The notes under the pieces were generated by a model, which was given only the letters and a program-made list of their open reading frames with translations, did no database searches and was not told the DNA's origin. This document shows positions 35,591 through 47,888 of a DNA stretch of 64,000 nt, piece after piece. Origin of the DNA: Solenopsis invicta (Eukaryota > Arthropoda > Insecta > Hymenoptera > Formicidae); the NCBI RefSeq assembly GCF_016802725.1, contig NC_052665.1:14142501-14206500 (forward strand). The letters are read 5' to 3'. Each line of letters begins with the position of its first letter. Position 1 is the first letter of the stretch. A program made the translations under genes and the position numbers.

Positions 35591-37358
35591 GGAATCGACA
35601 GAAAGAATAATTATTGTAACAAAAGTCTTTTGAGGATCTGAGATCACGTGTTGAAATAAACATTTCTATGCGAGCTGCTCCTCGAATCGTACGCGATTAA
35701 CGTGCCTCGAATTTCATTTTGGCCGGCTTTAGCTCACTTTGTTCGGGCTTGCACGAGCGTGAATTGTGCTTGCGCGTTTAGGTGCATCGGCGTGGCCGCC
35801 ACGACGACATGAATGAACCAAACGGCAAGTAAGAAGAGTACGCGGAGCGTGAAGAACAAAAAGGAGGGTGGAACGACCGAGGGAGCGACTCTCACTTTCG
35901 TACGTATCGATTTTTCAGTGGGCCGACCCACTCATCGACGGTGCCGCGGCGAGCTTTCGAGCAACCTTGAAGAAGACGCGGCGAACGACCCTCCAGGACT
36001 TACACAGGTCCCCAAGGCAAACTCCGCCGTACTTTCGTCAGATAAGATGATTGCTCGATTGACCTTGAGCAACTTGAATTAATTAACACTAAAAGTATGT
36101 TTTTGATCAATTAGATAACGAATCGACTGTACGGAAATATCGTCAAGTTAAAATTGAAATTTGGCAGAAATTGGTGAACATCGCGCTTTTACAATAAATG
36201 TTTTCAAATTTCTTTTTATTTACGAGTTTTAAATAAATTTCGCTACAAGCGGCTCTGACGAATAAATTGTAATTGTATCGTTGAAATTTTTACATAATTG
36301 ATTCTCATAAAAATGATGTAATTCTAATAACGTTTGCTACCGGTCTCGTTGAAATATGTCAAATGGATTAGAGACCATCTCTTCGTGTATTGTAAAAATA
36401 ATTCATGAAGAAAGCGAAATGTGCTCGATACACGCAAGATGTATCGCTCGCTCGGGATGCGCTTACGTTCCACGAAGGATCATTCCGTATTAATGTTGCA
36501 ATTCACGAGCAACTGCAGTATCATGAATTTATTTAATCGGCAAATTGAGGATCGATAGTGTTGCAATGTCGATCTCTATTCGCGTAATAACGCTCGAAAG
36601 TAAAGTGCATGCAACCTTGTCAGACAAGGAACAGCGATAAGAAAACTAGTGCGGAATATTGAAGTTTATTCATATCTTTCATGATTAAATGTATAAATGA
36701 ATAAAAATCCTAAATATTTTTACATTTAATAATAAAAAAATTTTAGAAACTTGGAAAATACATTATTTCTTTACCATAATCACATATAAAATTCTATATT
36801 AATTATATTTTACATTTATTTGGAGAGAATTTCTTTTAAATACAATTTAACACGTTTCAATCTTTAGAGATAAATCTTTCAGATATGCATTAGACTTACA
36901 TTCAGCCTTTTTAAATTATATTATGACTGTGAGAGTACATGTCAAAATGACAAATTAAGCAAAATTGAGGTAAAAAAGGGGTGGGAATAGAAGAGGATAG
37001 GCATGCAATGAACGCACGGGCGCTCGTGCACGCGAGGAAAGAGAGAGAAGAGGGGGAGGAAAAGGAGAGATACGGCGAGCAATGCGGAGGGGTAGATGGG
37101 GGTGGCCTTTGTTTCGCGCACTTCCCTCTAGGGGATTTTCGGCGATATCCATGGTATAGTGCGAAGAGTGCGTGTACCGTCCGCCTTGTGGTTCCCGCGG
37201 CCCATCACTCACCGGAGGACTTCCTCCCTCCTTTCCCTTCATCCCTTCCCTGTCTTCTCCCTCTCTTCAACCCTTTTGCACGCACGTGTGACTCGTTGGC
37301 GATTTGGTCGGGTCACCTTTAACGAAAGGCGGCGGGTTTTCGCGAGGCAAGGGAGACG

Positions 37359-37425
37359 AAGGGATGGAGGGAGGGGGGAGGCGAGAGAGAAACGAGGGGG
37401 AGAGAGAAAGAGGATAGAAAGGAAA

Positions 37426-37459
<34 letters not shown>
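37359..37459. repeat. Purine-rich tract with (GA)n
   Basis: About 100 bases are almost entirely G and A on the + strand, ending in a GA run. Confidence 0.85.
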
Positions 37460-38058
37460 CTTTTGCGAACAGGGATGGATCGCGGCGGGTCACCCCCGTG
37501 GAAGAGCTTTTGATGTCCCGGCCTAAGACACCTTTTTTCGGATACTCTTTTTCTTCCGTCCGCCCCACTCTCTGGCCGCCCTCGTGTTTTTTTTTTGTCG
37601 TTTAACGAGCCGATGGAGCGAGCTTGGTGGTCGAGGTGTCGAAGGGAAAGGAGGGTGAGAATGAGGAATGGATAGAAAGCGCGGACGAATCGACTGAAAA
37701 TTTCGATGGTAGCGCGATGCGAATAATTTTGTGAAAAGAATCGAGGAATGTCTAGCTTTGAACAATAGTATATTATGCGTGCTCGGGCGACATCACAGAT
37801 CGGTTTCTTCGTGGCGATTTCAATGAGATGCGGGAGGCCTACAGATGTAATTTACTTTTGAGAAAAATCTCTCAAGATTGTTAGTATCGAAGTGACGAAG
37901 TGTGCTCATCATTTTCTTATAAATTACGGAGAATGAATTGTGGGCGATCGCATATAAATACAGCCCTGCCCGAAGAACCGACGTCGTCGACTTGCGCCGT
38001 CCGGACGCACGGCGCCAAAATCGATCTTGAAAAGGGAAAGTGCCAGCGGCGTGACTTC

Positions 38059-38117
38059 ACACACACACACACACACACACGCGCGCGCGCGCACACACGC
38101 ACACGCACACACACACG
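38059..38117. repeat. (CA)n(CG)n(CA)n compound microsatellite
   Basis: A CA run of about 22 bases, a GC run, then imperfect CA/CG units. Confidence 0.95.
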
Positions 38118-38768
38118 AGAAAAATCACTATGTGTAAGCCGCTGGCCAAGGGCGTTCACATATTAAAATCCAGGAAGTCCCTACAGTGCGGCTCCCCGTC
38201 CTCTTGTCATTTTCGTCAGAATGAGACCGATGTATCATGTACAAGATAAAATACCTATCTCCATTTTCCTCCATTTTCACTACAGGAATTAGAAATTTCG
38301 TATCTTATCCGCCGACAAACTGAATTATTGTATCAATGTAAATACTGAGAAAAAGAGAAAAGATCTAAACGAGACACATCTATCAGTTTCGGCATCGATT
38401 GTTATAAAAGATAAAATACTTTTTGGGGTGCTGTTATCAGACGTCCCCTTTCCCCAGTCTCGTATAATTCACGGATAAGCTGATACGATATGTTTTTATC
38501 TGTTCGAAAAATTTGAACGGTGAATCATGATTCTTACAACAAAATTGTGTTTTTCGAAACGAAAAGTCTCGCTGCTGACTGATATCTACTAAAGAATGAC
38601 GTGTTCTAGGTGCACTTATACAGATCCAATAAGTGTATATAATTTTTATTTTAAGGAACGAAAAATATCGAATTTTGTTCCTCTGGTTAGGTTTCCTATC
38701 AGCAGGAACGGTAGAACGGTCTAACGCGATATTGCTGTTCGTCTAAATGTATCTTAAAGCTTGCTTAC

Positions 38769-38940
38769 GTATCGGAGGGCGGGAGAGCACGTCGTTGTGC
38801 GATTCGACATGAGGATCGCGTGTAGGTAGGGTACCTGCGCGACCGCGTGGCACGTGCGTCGCTTTCCAGTTACGCCTGCGTGTGCGTGACGCACGCACGT
38901 GCGCAGGGCGCCGCGCCGGCCGAGACGCCACACACGACGA
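38769..38940 (-). promoter_or_regulatory. CpG-rich islet with a minus-strand donor-like site
   Basis: A short GC- and CpG-rich segment ends on the minus strand at GATAC followed by GTAAGC (38768-38763). This would suit a noncoding first exon of Imp. Its phase (1) does not fit direct coding fusion to the RRM2 exon. No promoter motif was found. Confidence 0.25.
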
Positions 38941-39195
38941 TGCCTAAGAGCGATTTCATGAAGATACCTTCCTAATTTCGGTATTACTGTTCAACAATCG
39001 ATGGATTGAAATGTATTAATAAAAAAAAATTATAAGAACTGTAATAAATTGATAAAACAATTTTTTTTATCACGCAAAAAAATATATCGATAAGTTTTAT
39101 GTTATTAAACATGTGTTATATTCAATTTCAAAGTAAAAATGAACAATTAAAGATAATGAGCAATTTAAAAGCAAATTCAAGACGCGGAGTTTTCT

Positions 39196-39393
39196 GCACT
39201 GAATGCAAATTTTAATAAACATTTGAATAGAAAATATTTACTAAATGTAAATAAATATTTATTTAGTACAAGAATGACAAATATAATTTAACTATCATTT
39301 TTTTAATTAAATAAATATTTATGTACCGTAAGTAAATGTTTCATTGCAAGTATTCAAACAAATGTTTAAATTTATTAAGTTTTTCTCAGTGTG
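39196..39393. mobile_element. CACTGAG-family MITE, eroded ends
   Basis: The left end GCACTGAATGCAAATTTTAA and the right end TTTTTCTCAGTGTG are inverted. The interior carries AAATATTTATTTAGTA and ATAAATATTTATGTACC, shared with the 35.4-kb copy. TA duplications are lost by mutation. Confidence 0.65.
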
Positions 39394-42300
39394 TGCGCAT
39401 CTAGAACGATGAATTATATTCGGAAAGGGATGCCTTAAAATTTTAAATTGCTCAGAAGTGGTAATTTCAAACGGACGCATTCCAAAAGAAAAACTTGTGC
39501 ATTTTAATCGAAACGATAACGTCATATCGGTATGTAGCGAGGTAAAGATTGATGCCTCGTCGCTCTACCTATGTGTGGATATAGTAGATAAGGTAGGCAT
39601 GCAACAGGGGGTTGTTAATATTGACACTAGCTAGAGCCGCCATCCTATTTCTACAATGTCGACGGTGTGTATCTGCGGCAAACCGCCGTGCGTCAGCCAA
39701 CTTCCAGTAATTTTTCCGCGATAAGCTTGCGCATGGAAAGAGTTAGTATTCCGGTACAGGAAACCGACAATGTGCGTCACCGGATATCGAATTAAGGGTA
39801 TCGCGAAATGCAGTGTAATACGACGAGTGAAGTAGTACGTTAATAATCGGTGGAAAAATATGAGCAATAACTTCCACATAATCTGATTAATTTTTGCAAA
39901 GTCGTATAAAAATTCCATTTTTCTTTTCTTTTTTTTTTTCTTTTCATTTTTACCATCGAGTTTCGTTCAACATTGTCGAGGAGAGATCAATGAACGAACG
40001 TTGTCGAAGCGGATGTTTTCGCAATTCAAACCAAAAAATGTAAAAAAAACTCGCGAATACAAAGGCAGAAATTGAGCAAAGGTTTCGAAGCAAATGATGG
40101 AAATTAAATTGCGTAACACGATGTGTCAAACAAAGGAAATGTTACGCACGTATAATTAGAAACTTACGTAAATTATTAACGCAATCGGTTTTAAACCTAT
40201 TATTCTTCTATATATTGTTACTAAAAGAAAATCGCGATTTTTATTCGGGATTAAAATTAATGCATTAACACAATTTTTAAATGCTTGCTAATTGTTCCTG
40301 CTAATTATTAGCGTCCTTCTGTATCAAAGGAGTCAAATGATAACTTTAGTAATTAATTAGCTAAAAATCCAAAGCCGACTACTAATGTCAAAGCAAGAAT
40401 TAATCCGATTCATATTTGCATAAGCATGATGACGCAATATTGTGAAACTGTCACAATGCACACATAAAAATGTCTGAGGTATTATACAAGCTGTACAATC
40501 CATTATGTGAAAACTGTATTTCTTTTATGCTTTTTCACATGTTTCACATATTCCATTATTTTCCTAACTATATGCAGCGATAAAAGAGAAAAGGAATAAA
40601 AAAGGAACGTGCACGTTTTACAGAGCTGACCTAGTCAAGAATTTTAACAGCGTTCCTGTATTCATGGCCTGCATTATGAAACTTCATAAATGCAAATTAG
40701 ATAAACGACTTTCAATCTTTAAACGAAGAAACAGTTCGGAAAAGTTATGATATTACGTTATGATTTATATGTATTCAAGTTGCAGTGTCGCGATTTATAT
40801 CAACATGCACGTACGTATTTAGAAAAATAAAAACCGCGTCTGAAACATATTTCTAATTTTTTGTTTAATTAGTTAATTCATAAATTAACATTCTTTGATC
40901 GTCAAGTCCAATCATTTTTTCTTAACGAGTACAATTATGAAAATATCGTCGCGATAAAAATATTCATTTAAAATATTCTTTAAGATATAATTTATCGAAT
41001 TTGTGCAAGTAATAGCAAATCTTTAACTCAAAGTTATATATCGTTAAATTGGTACGGCCGTTTTATAAGAAACATTTCTTTTTTGTTACAAAAGAAAAAG
41101 TTATCTCTCACAAAATGTGAAACGGCGAGAGTAGTGACAATTAAATCAGGAAAACGACAGGAATTTGCGGCAATAAATCGTCTGCGTTGCCGAGGGCATA
41201 AATGCACCACTAGATGCACGACGAGTGCATCGACACGATTGCGGCAAATCGTAGGAGGGGGACGATAACGACGTCACGGCATTACTTGGAGATAAAAAAG
41301 AGGAGATAGAGAAGAACGCAATAAGAGAAGAGCGCGGTAAGAATGTAAGAGATAACGAGTAGCGCGACGGTAATATCAGAAGCAGGAATTGCATAACGTT
41401 TGCAAGTAATCGCGATCATCTGAGAGCTAAGTATCACGCGTCGCGAACATTAGCTGTACAGACATTGTTCTCGTAATTATTATTACTTTATAATTACGAT
41501 ACTTTAGCGCGACGCAACGCGATAACTTAATTTAACCATCGCGCGAACGCGGTGAGAAAATTATATGTTGCATACGGTCACAATGACTTGTACATACATC
41601 AGAGAATGCATTTTGTATGGAAAAACGCCAGACTAGACGTGCACAGCCAAGTTGTTTATAGACTCTCCCGCGCTACAGATGGAGCCTATAACGACTCGCT
41701 GTTTAGAAGGACGTGGTTCGCACATTTGCACTGATACACAAGTTGAAAAGTAGATGAGAGATGTAACTGATAAAAAAAAAAAAGTGTGACAGTACATGTG
41801 CTTTCTCTTTGCGAAATAAAAATAGAAAAAGTACTTTGTGCCAAGATAACAATTTACTGAATTATTAATGCAAGTCGATCGTTAGCTTTTCACTGTTAGA
41901 CTGCTAAAAAAAAAAAAGCAACGAGCAATAGTTATTCGTTCGTTTCTTTAGGAGACAATTATTGGCGGTGAAGTTAGCCACCGCACAGAAAATTCACGGT
42001 GCATCCGACGTCTTCGAACTCGGAATAGTCCGTAGCCCGCGCGCGTCACTCTCTGTGTTTATCGAAATGACTTGACGTTTCGGTCGGCTAGAGTCATGCG
42101 GGACTCCGATCGCGATTTCCGATCGCTCGGAGGACAACGCGGGATTCGCGGAGGGAGGTAAACGTCACGCGAGCGCGGTGTCAGCGACCGACGTCATTCG
42201 GAATGCACCAAGCGATGACAGTGGGCGTATTGGAAACGGTGACTCAGCGTTGGAATTACTAACGGATAGCTCGTAGTACCCTTCGTTCATTCAACGGCGC

Positions 42301-43340
42301 CGGGGAGCAAACTTCTCGCGGACGCGGCGAAAGAGAGAGAGAGTCTCGCGGTTGCGTCTCAATGTCTTCCCCCATTCGTTCTTTTTCTCGCGTGGAAAAA
42401 TTTCGACGACGTCTATCCCTTGCGCAGAGGGGAAGAGGTTCGAAGCGCGAACTCTCGTTGGCAATTTTTGACGTTGGTACGATAACGACGTACAGAGGCC
42501 GCTTTTCATCCAATCGTGATTTTCTTACGACGGATTCCTTCAAACGCGCTCGATTTCGAGGAAGGAAGGTATCGAATGCGACTGTTTGCGCTCGATATCG
42601 CGCGTTACGGTCGCGCCGACGGACGACGGCAAGGAAACGATCGATATGAAAAGTACACATGGATAAATGCAGACACATACGCACGCCCTTAGATATACAT
42701 ATATTAAACGGCCAGGTATAACGACCCGGCCCCGTGTTCGATCGCGCGAAACGCCGTTTCGACGCCGATAAACCCCGCTCTTTTTCCTTTCCCCCGCCCA
42801 CCCTCCCCTCACTCTCTCTCTCTCTTCGTCCTTTTTCGCCGTGACGCCTTCTTCCTTTTTGAGAGCTTCCGTGAGAAAGCGGCGGATGGCCATGGCGATT
42901 CAGGCGTGTAATAGACAACGATTTTCTGTAGGAGATGTGCGCGGACTCCGGTCGATCGAACTCATCGATGGTACCCGCGTCCCGCTCTGTCGAATCATCC
43001 CATTTCACGAAGCAGAAGTTCATTTTACGTTTATGTGCGAATTGCAGCATTCTCTGCGATCACGTTGATCGCTGTCGTCGCTACTCTATTTGTCGATAAA
43101 CGCCATCGGCGAGAAACACACTAATGTGATTCTCTATTCTCCGATATTATGAACGCTAAATTAAAGTCGCACTGACTCGTCATCGTTTTCTGTTAATCGG
43201 GGACTACTTTAAATCTTTAAAATATAAGAGTTGATCATTAAAAAATTAACGACACAGGTGAATGCCCGTAAAGTTGCTCTCAGACTCTTGGATTTTGTTA
43301 AAATCAGATTGCAAAATTGGTACAATTGAATATATATAGG

Positions 43341-43739
43341 TACACTGAGAAAAAAAGTTAATTTTACTTGATTGTTAAAATTTTCAACTTTGTTAAATTT
43401 CTTCAATTCAAGTTATTTATGTATTTAACTTAAATATACAAATGTTTAAATTAAACTTCAAGCCAATTTATGTATTCGAGTTAAATACATAAATACTTGA
43501 GCTAAAGAAATTTAATCAAGTTGAAAATTTAGTCAATTTAGCAACATTGTTGAAAATAAGAATTCGATGTAATGTAACGGAAGCAAAATTTCAAGTAGAT
43601 TAAAAAATTTTATGCTGTCAAAACTGCATTAAATTTCATGCGAAAATTCTTTAGTTACAGACACATTAAATTTAATATTTAACTTAAAAATACATTGATC
43701 TTCATGACAATTTTAACAATGAACTTTTTTCTCAGTATA
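43341..43739. mobile_element. CACTGAG-family MITE, 0.4 kb
   Basis: The ends TACACTGAGAAAAAAAG and CTTTTTTCTCAGTA are inverted and TA-flanked. The interior contains CAACTT, AAATTTCTTCAATTCAAG and its inverse, an inner hairpin shared with the 52.3-kb copy. Confidence 0.75.
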
Positions 43740-44347
43740 CATTAACATTTAATTTATTTTTTTGAAATTGTCGCATTGATCTGAAATGGAAACATCTCAT
43801 ATACACGTATCAAAAATCGATTTTGAAACGATAAAGAACGTAAATTTATCTATAAAGATTTATGACTGATTAAGAGGCAACCCGCAGTCCAAAATGAAAT
43901 AATTTTAATGTTAACGTTAGATCCGTATTATTATTATGGCGCAGTCGAGCTGGATGCAGAGACCGCTAGACACCTTTATTTTTAACTTCACGTCCAGAGT
44001 TCCGTGCGTCGGTAGTTGGCCGATGCTATGGGACAAAAGCGCGCGTTTATTTGAGCTCAATATTATTGAGCTGTCGTCGGGGAGTCGCAAGTGACTGGAC
44101 ACGAATCGAATTGGACCCGATCGTTCGGTTTTTGCCGAAAGGTCTGACCTGGTTGCGTTAAATCTTCGCGTCGTTCAACCCTTTCAGTCCTCTACTTCTT
44201 TTTCTTTGTTCGTAATGTGCAAACGTATATTTTCAGTCGTATCAACTCAAGTAAGTTTTGAACTGCGATTTGTGTGTACCGACATTTAAAATTAATTAAT
44301 AAGCAGTAAAAGAGGTCAATCATTATTTTCGATTTTATCGAAATAGA

Positions 44348-44783
44348 TACACCAAGAGGAAATTTTTTTTAAATAAAAACAAAAAACGTTTTTTTTTCTT
44401 AAACCGTATGTTTTGATGCAAGTATTTGTTTGTTCTGTTTAAATAAAAATAATTGCTTTTAAGTAAATATAGACATGTTATCTTAAGCATATAATTTTAT
44501 ACTTTTCCATTTTTTACATTAATTTTATAAATTAGCTAATAACGTTATTAAACTTGATTAAATTGTTTTCTTAGATTTGAAAAATCTAATTATTTTGAAT
44601 ATTAAAATAGTTTATAGTAAACATTTTCTTTTCTTTTCTTGCAAGAAAAATTTACTCAATTAAAAATTATTTCATTTTATTTACATAAATATTTTAATTA
44701 AAAAATTTTTAACTCGACTGCAAGTAAATAAGTTATTAGGTGAGTAAATAATTTTTTTTTAAGATACTTTTTTTCTCAGAGTA
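44348..44783. mobile_element. CACTGAG-family MITE, diverged
   Basis: The left end TACACCAAGAGGAAATTTTT and the right end ACTTTTTTTCTCAGAGTA are inverted with TA at both edges. The interior is AT-rich and noncoding. Confidence 0.6.
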
Positions 44784-46529
44784 CATTTTCTCGCGCTTTA
44801 TATTAATTTTGAAAATCCGATGACTGTTAAATTGTTTTTTTAAACGTAAGTTACAAAGGCAATAAAATGGCATACAGTTTATGAGAAATTCTTTTTTATC
44901 GCTTTGCACAAGTTCAACGACACAGATTTCCATAATTCGAGAATAATCCGATAATAAAGTAAAAATAATTTGCGAAACATTTTTCTGTCAACGAACAATG
45001 ATTTCATATCGAATGGATGCAATTCATGCATATCGCGCATTATGCTCGATAAAAGCATCGATTGAGAAGAGAAGTATATTACAAAGTCCTACAGGGTGTT
45101 CGGCGATCGTCAACCGTCTCGCGATCTGCCTTTCTTCGCGTGTCATGCGAGAAAAATAATTCACTAATGGATCACCCGATAGATTGTCTATGTGTGTGAG
45201 CGCGCGTTAACGTGTATATGTGCTTTTACGTTAACGAGCCGCGTGGCTTCTGAACAAAAGGGCATCGATTATATTACAAGATCACGTCATGCTGCGCGCC
45301 GGTCGGCCCGGCGATTATGTCACGGCGATTAGGCGCGTATCAAAAACACGCGCGCATACCCGCCGCGGTATATCTACCCTTCCTCCCCCGCCCCCCACCC
45401 CACCTTTTCTTCTCGGATGTTTATTATGCTGCAATTATTTTATGATAACGGCTGCTTAATGGCATGTGTGTACACGCTGAACTAATTCATGCGACCATCG
45501 CTTGCGACCGAGTGGTGTAAAAAGTACCCTCGAAAGATCATCGATAAATTTTCTTTCAATACAATAAAAAAACAAAAAAAAAAACACATTTTATGACTTT
45601 CCTTATCTCTCCGCTTACGAAACGAAAATGAAATATCAAGGGAGAGAACTAATTAGTGTCAGAAACGTCGTCCGAGTCGTGTTTATACCACTAACGTGAT
45701 TTATATTCATTTGTATTATTCCTTTTTTCTATCGCAACATGGATTGTTAATTTATTCCATTTACGTAATTACGTCGAGATACGAAGCGATTTCAAACCTG
45801 TAGAATGTTTCAAGGCTGTTTGTCGACACGTCTCTTTCGTTTCTCTTTCTTATTCTTATTCATATATAACATAAAGGCTTACGGATATTTATTTCATGTT
45901 AATAAATTACGCAAAACATTGAAACTAAAAGCAACTATTAGCAATCGTTACTTTTATTGTATCTTCTAATTTTCTGATTCGATTAAACGAGCGGCGCGAA
46001 ATTATCTTTTGCTTCGTGAGCACCTTTGCAGATTTATTACTGAATTGGCGTTATGTGATATTATCTAGATACGTGAAAGATTAAACACATTATCTAAATA
46101 CACCTTACGTTTCAAAATTCAATGTGTGTGAGTAACACTGGCGGCAATGCGATGACGATTTCCGGCCGATTCGTGGAAGGATATGATAAAAAAAAGGGAG
46201 AAGTCGCGCGATGAATCGATGCCGAGGAAACGTATCCTTGTCGCCAATTTGTCCGGAGCTATGCGGACCACGTCGGCACGGTGACGCAATCGTCGCGAAA
46301 GATTCACTGTGGTCTTATCAAAAGGATGCACGTCGCTATTGTGAAGAAGCTAAGTAAGAGCTGGGACGAGTTAACGATTTACAAGCGATATAGCGTCGCG
46401 AGAGTTTGAACAAAAATCGATACTTTTTTTTATTACTATTTCATTAAAAATGTATAGGACATTTCTTAATACATTTTAAGAAAATTATGAAAAAATTTAC
46501 AGATTGTTCTACGTCGCATTTGAAAGTAG

Positions 46530-46643
46530 TACTCTCTAAATTCATTGGAGTGAAAATCCAGCCGACTGACCGGATATTCACTCTTTTAGAAAGAGATTTT
46601 ACTCCAAAAGAGTGAGATTCCACTCTAAAGAATTTAGAAAGTA
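46530..46643. mobile_element. Small foldback element with ACTCT ends
   Basis: TACTCTCTAAATTCATTGGA at the left is mirrored by the complement of GAATTTAGAAAGTA at the right. Internal ACTCC/GGAGT and CACTCT motifs recur in both orientations. Confidence 0.55.
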
Positions 46644-46740
46644 TAAAAAAATTGGCGGCAATTTTCTATTTAAATGAAAAATTAAGAGACTTCAATAAGA
46701 AGTCGACATGTGCTCTAATGAAATATAATTAATAATAAAA

Positions 46741-46968
46741 TAAGGAATATTTAAAAAAATCTGAATTTGTTTATATAAGTACTTTAAATATTCAAGCTGA
46801 TTTATGTAAAGTTTTATTGCAGAGATCAGTTCTGTAAAATAAATAAAATTTATTTATTTATTTATTTACAAAATAAGTAAACAATCACAATAAAACTTTG
46901 TATAAATCATCTTGAATGCTTAAAATACATAAAAATTTGAGATTTCTCTTAATATTTAAAAAAATAAT
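46741..46968. mobile_element. Foldback element around 46.85 kb
   Basis: The left TTCAAGCTGATTTATGTAAA is paired with the inverted form of TTTGTATAAATCATCTTGAA on the right. The arms extend outward to AATATTTAAAAAAATC and its complement. The loop contains a (TTTA)n run. Confidence 0.6.
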
Positions 46969-47605
46969 TTAACAATTGAGTAAATAAACTATCAAAATGT
47001 TATTAAATAAAAATATAATCTTATTCGCACAACTTCCATACATATATAATTTATTTGAAGTGTAATATTAAACACATTTCCAAATTTTATTTACTCTGCA
47101 GAAATTATACATCCGGTACGTCCTCAAGTAATTGTCTTCTGTCGATACTTAATAAAAGATTAATAAGGAATATATTATACTACAGTTTTGTTTCTAACCG
47201 CATTTTATCCTCATTTATAATACGTCTATAATATTTTCTATGAAATAACAAATTTTAACGTATCTTTTTATTTTACAGAAAAATATAGTATGTTAAATTC
47301 GTTATTTCATAGAAAGATATTAATAAAAGGGTATACAAGTTTTAATCGTGTGATTACATTGCATATCGAGAAGCGACAGGCCGGCTTATTCTAGAACACC
47401 GGCTTATTCTAGAACGCCGAAATTCACAATGACGACGTGGTTTCATATGCATGACGTTGTTGGCTAGAGCTCAGGATATTTCTGCCGCGGCGAATTACTG
47501 TTGCGACTGTTAACCTTATTATACATTACCTGTATGTCTATGCGTGTATGACGGGTTTAGCCGAGATGCATCTTCGTCTCCGAGCCTCTACCCTCATGCA
47601 CGCAT

Positions 47606-47888
47606 ACACTGGGTGATCGTGAAGTGCTCCAAAAGATTTTAAATGGTGATTGCTCGCATCAATTCAAGACGAAAATTTTATATGAAACACATGTACAAAA
47701 GTAGGCTTAGTTTCAAAGAAATTTGAAGAAAAGTTCAATTTTTTCTAAAAATTTCAAAAACCATTCAGAATATTTTGAAACATTCACAACGTACATGTAT
47801 GTTTCAAAATATAATCATATAAATTTTCGTCTTGAATTAATGTGAAGAATCATCCTTTAAAATCTTTTAGAGTAACGATCACTCTGCA
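47606..47888. mobile_element. Foldback element with GGGTGATCGT ends
   Basis: Arms of roughly 90 bases: GTGATCGTGAAGTGCTCC and AAAAGATTTTAAATGGTGAT on the left are mirrored by the inverted AGAGTGATCGTTACTC and AAAAGATTTTAAAGGATGAT on the right. Both arms continue through TCAAGACGAAAATTT. The centre is AT-rich and noncoding. Confidence 0.7.

Noticed and set aside
35734..35931. Minus-strand 65-codon frame with a hydrophobic segment (FLFFTLRVLFLLAVWF)
   Set aside because: It resembles a signal or membrane segment, but it is short and overlaps a plus frame. Only a weak GTGAGC donor-like site follows, so there is not enough to call a gene.
42259..43050. Minus-strand open frame of 263 codons
   Set aside because: It lies in a CpG-rich islet where stops are rare. 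It is rich in Arg, Ser and Lys with no domain, other frames there are also long, and no clean splice context was seen.
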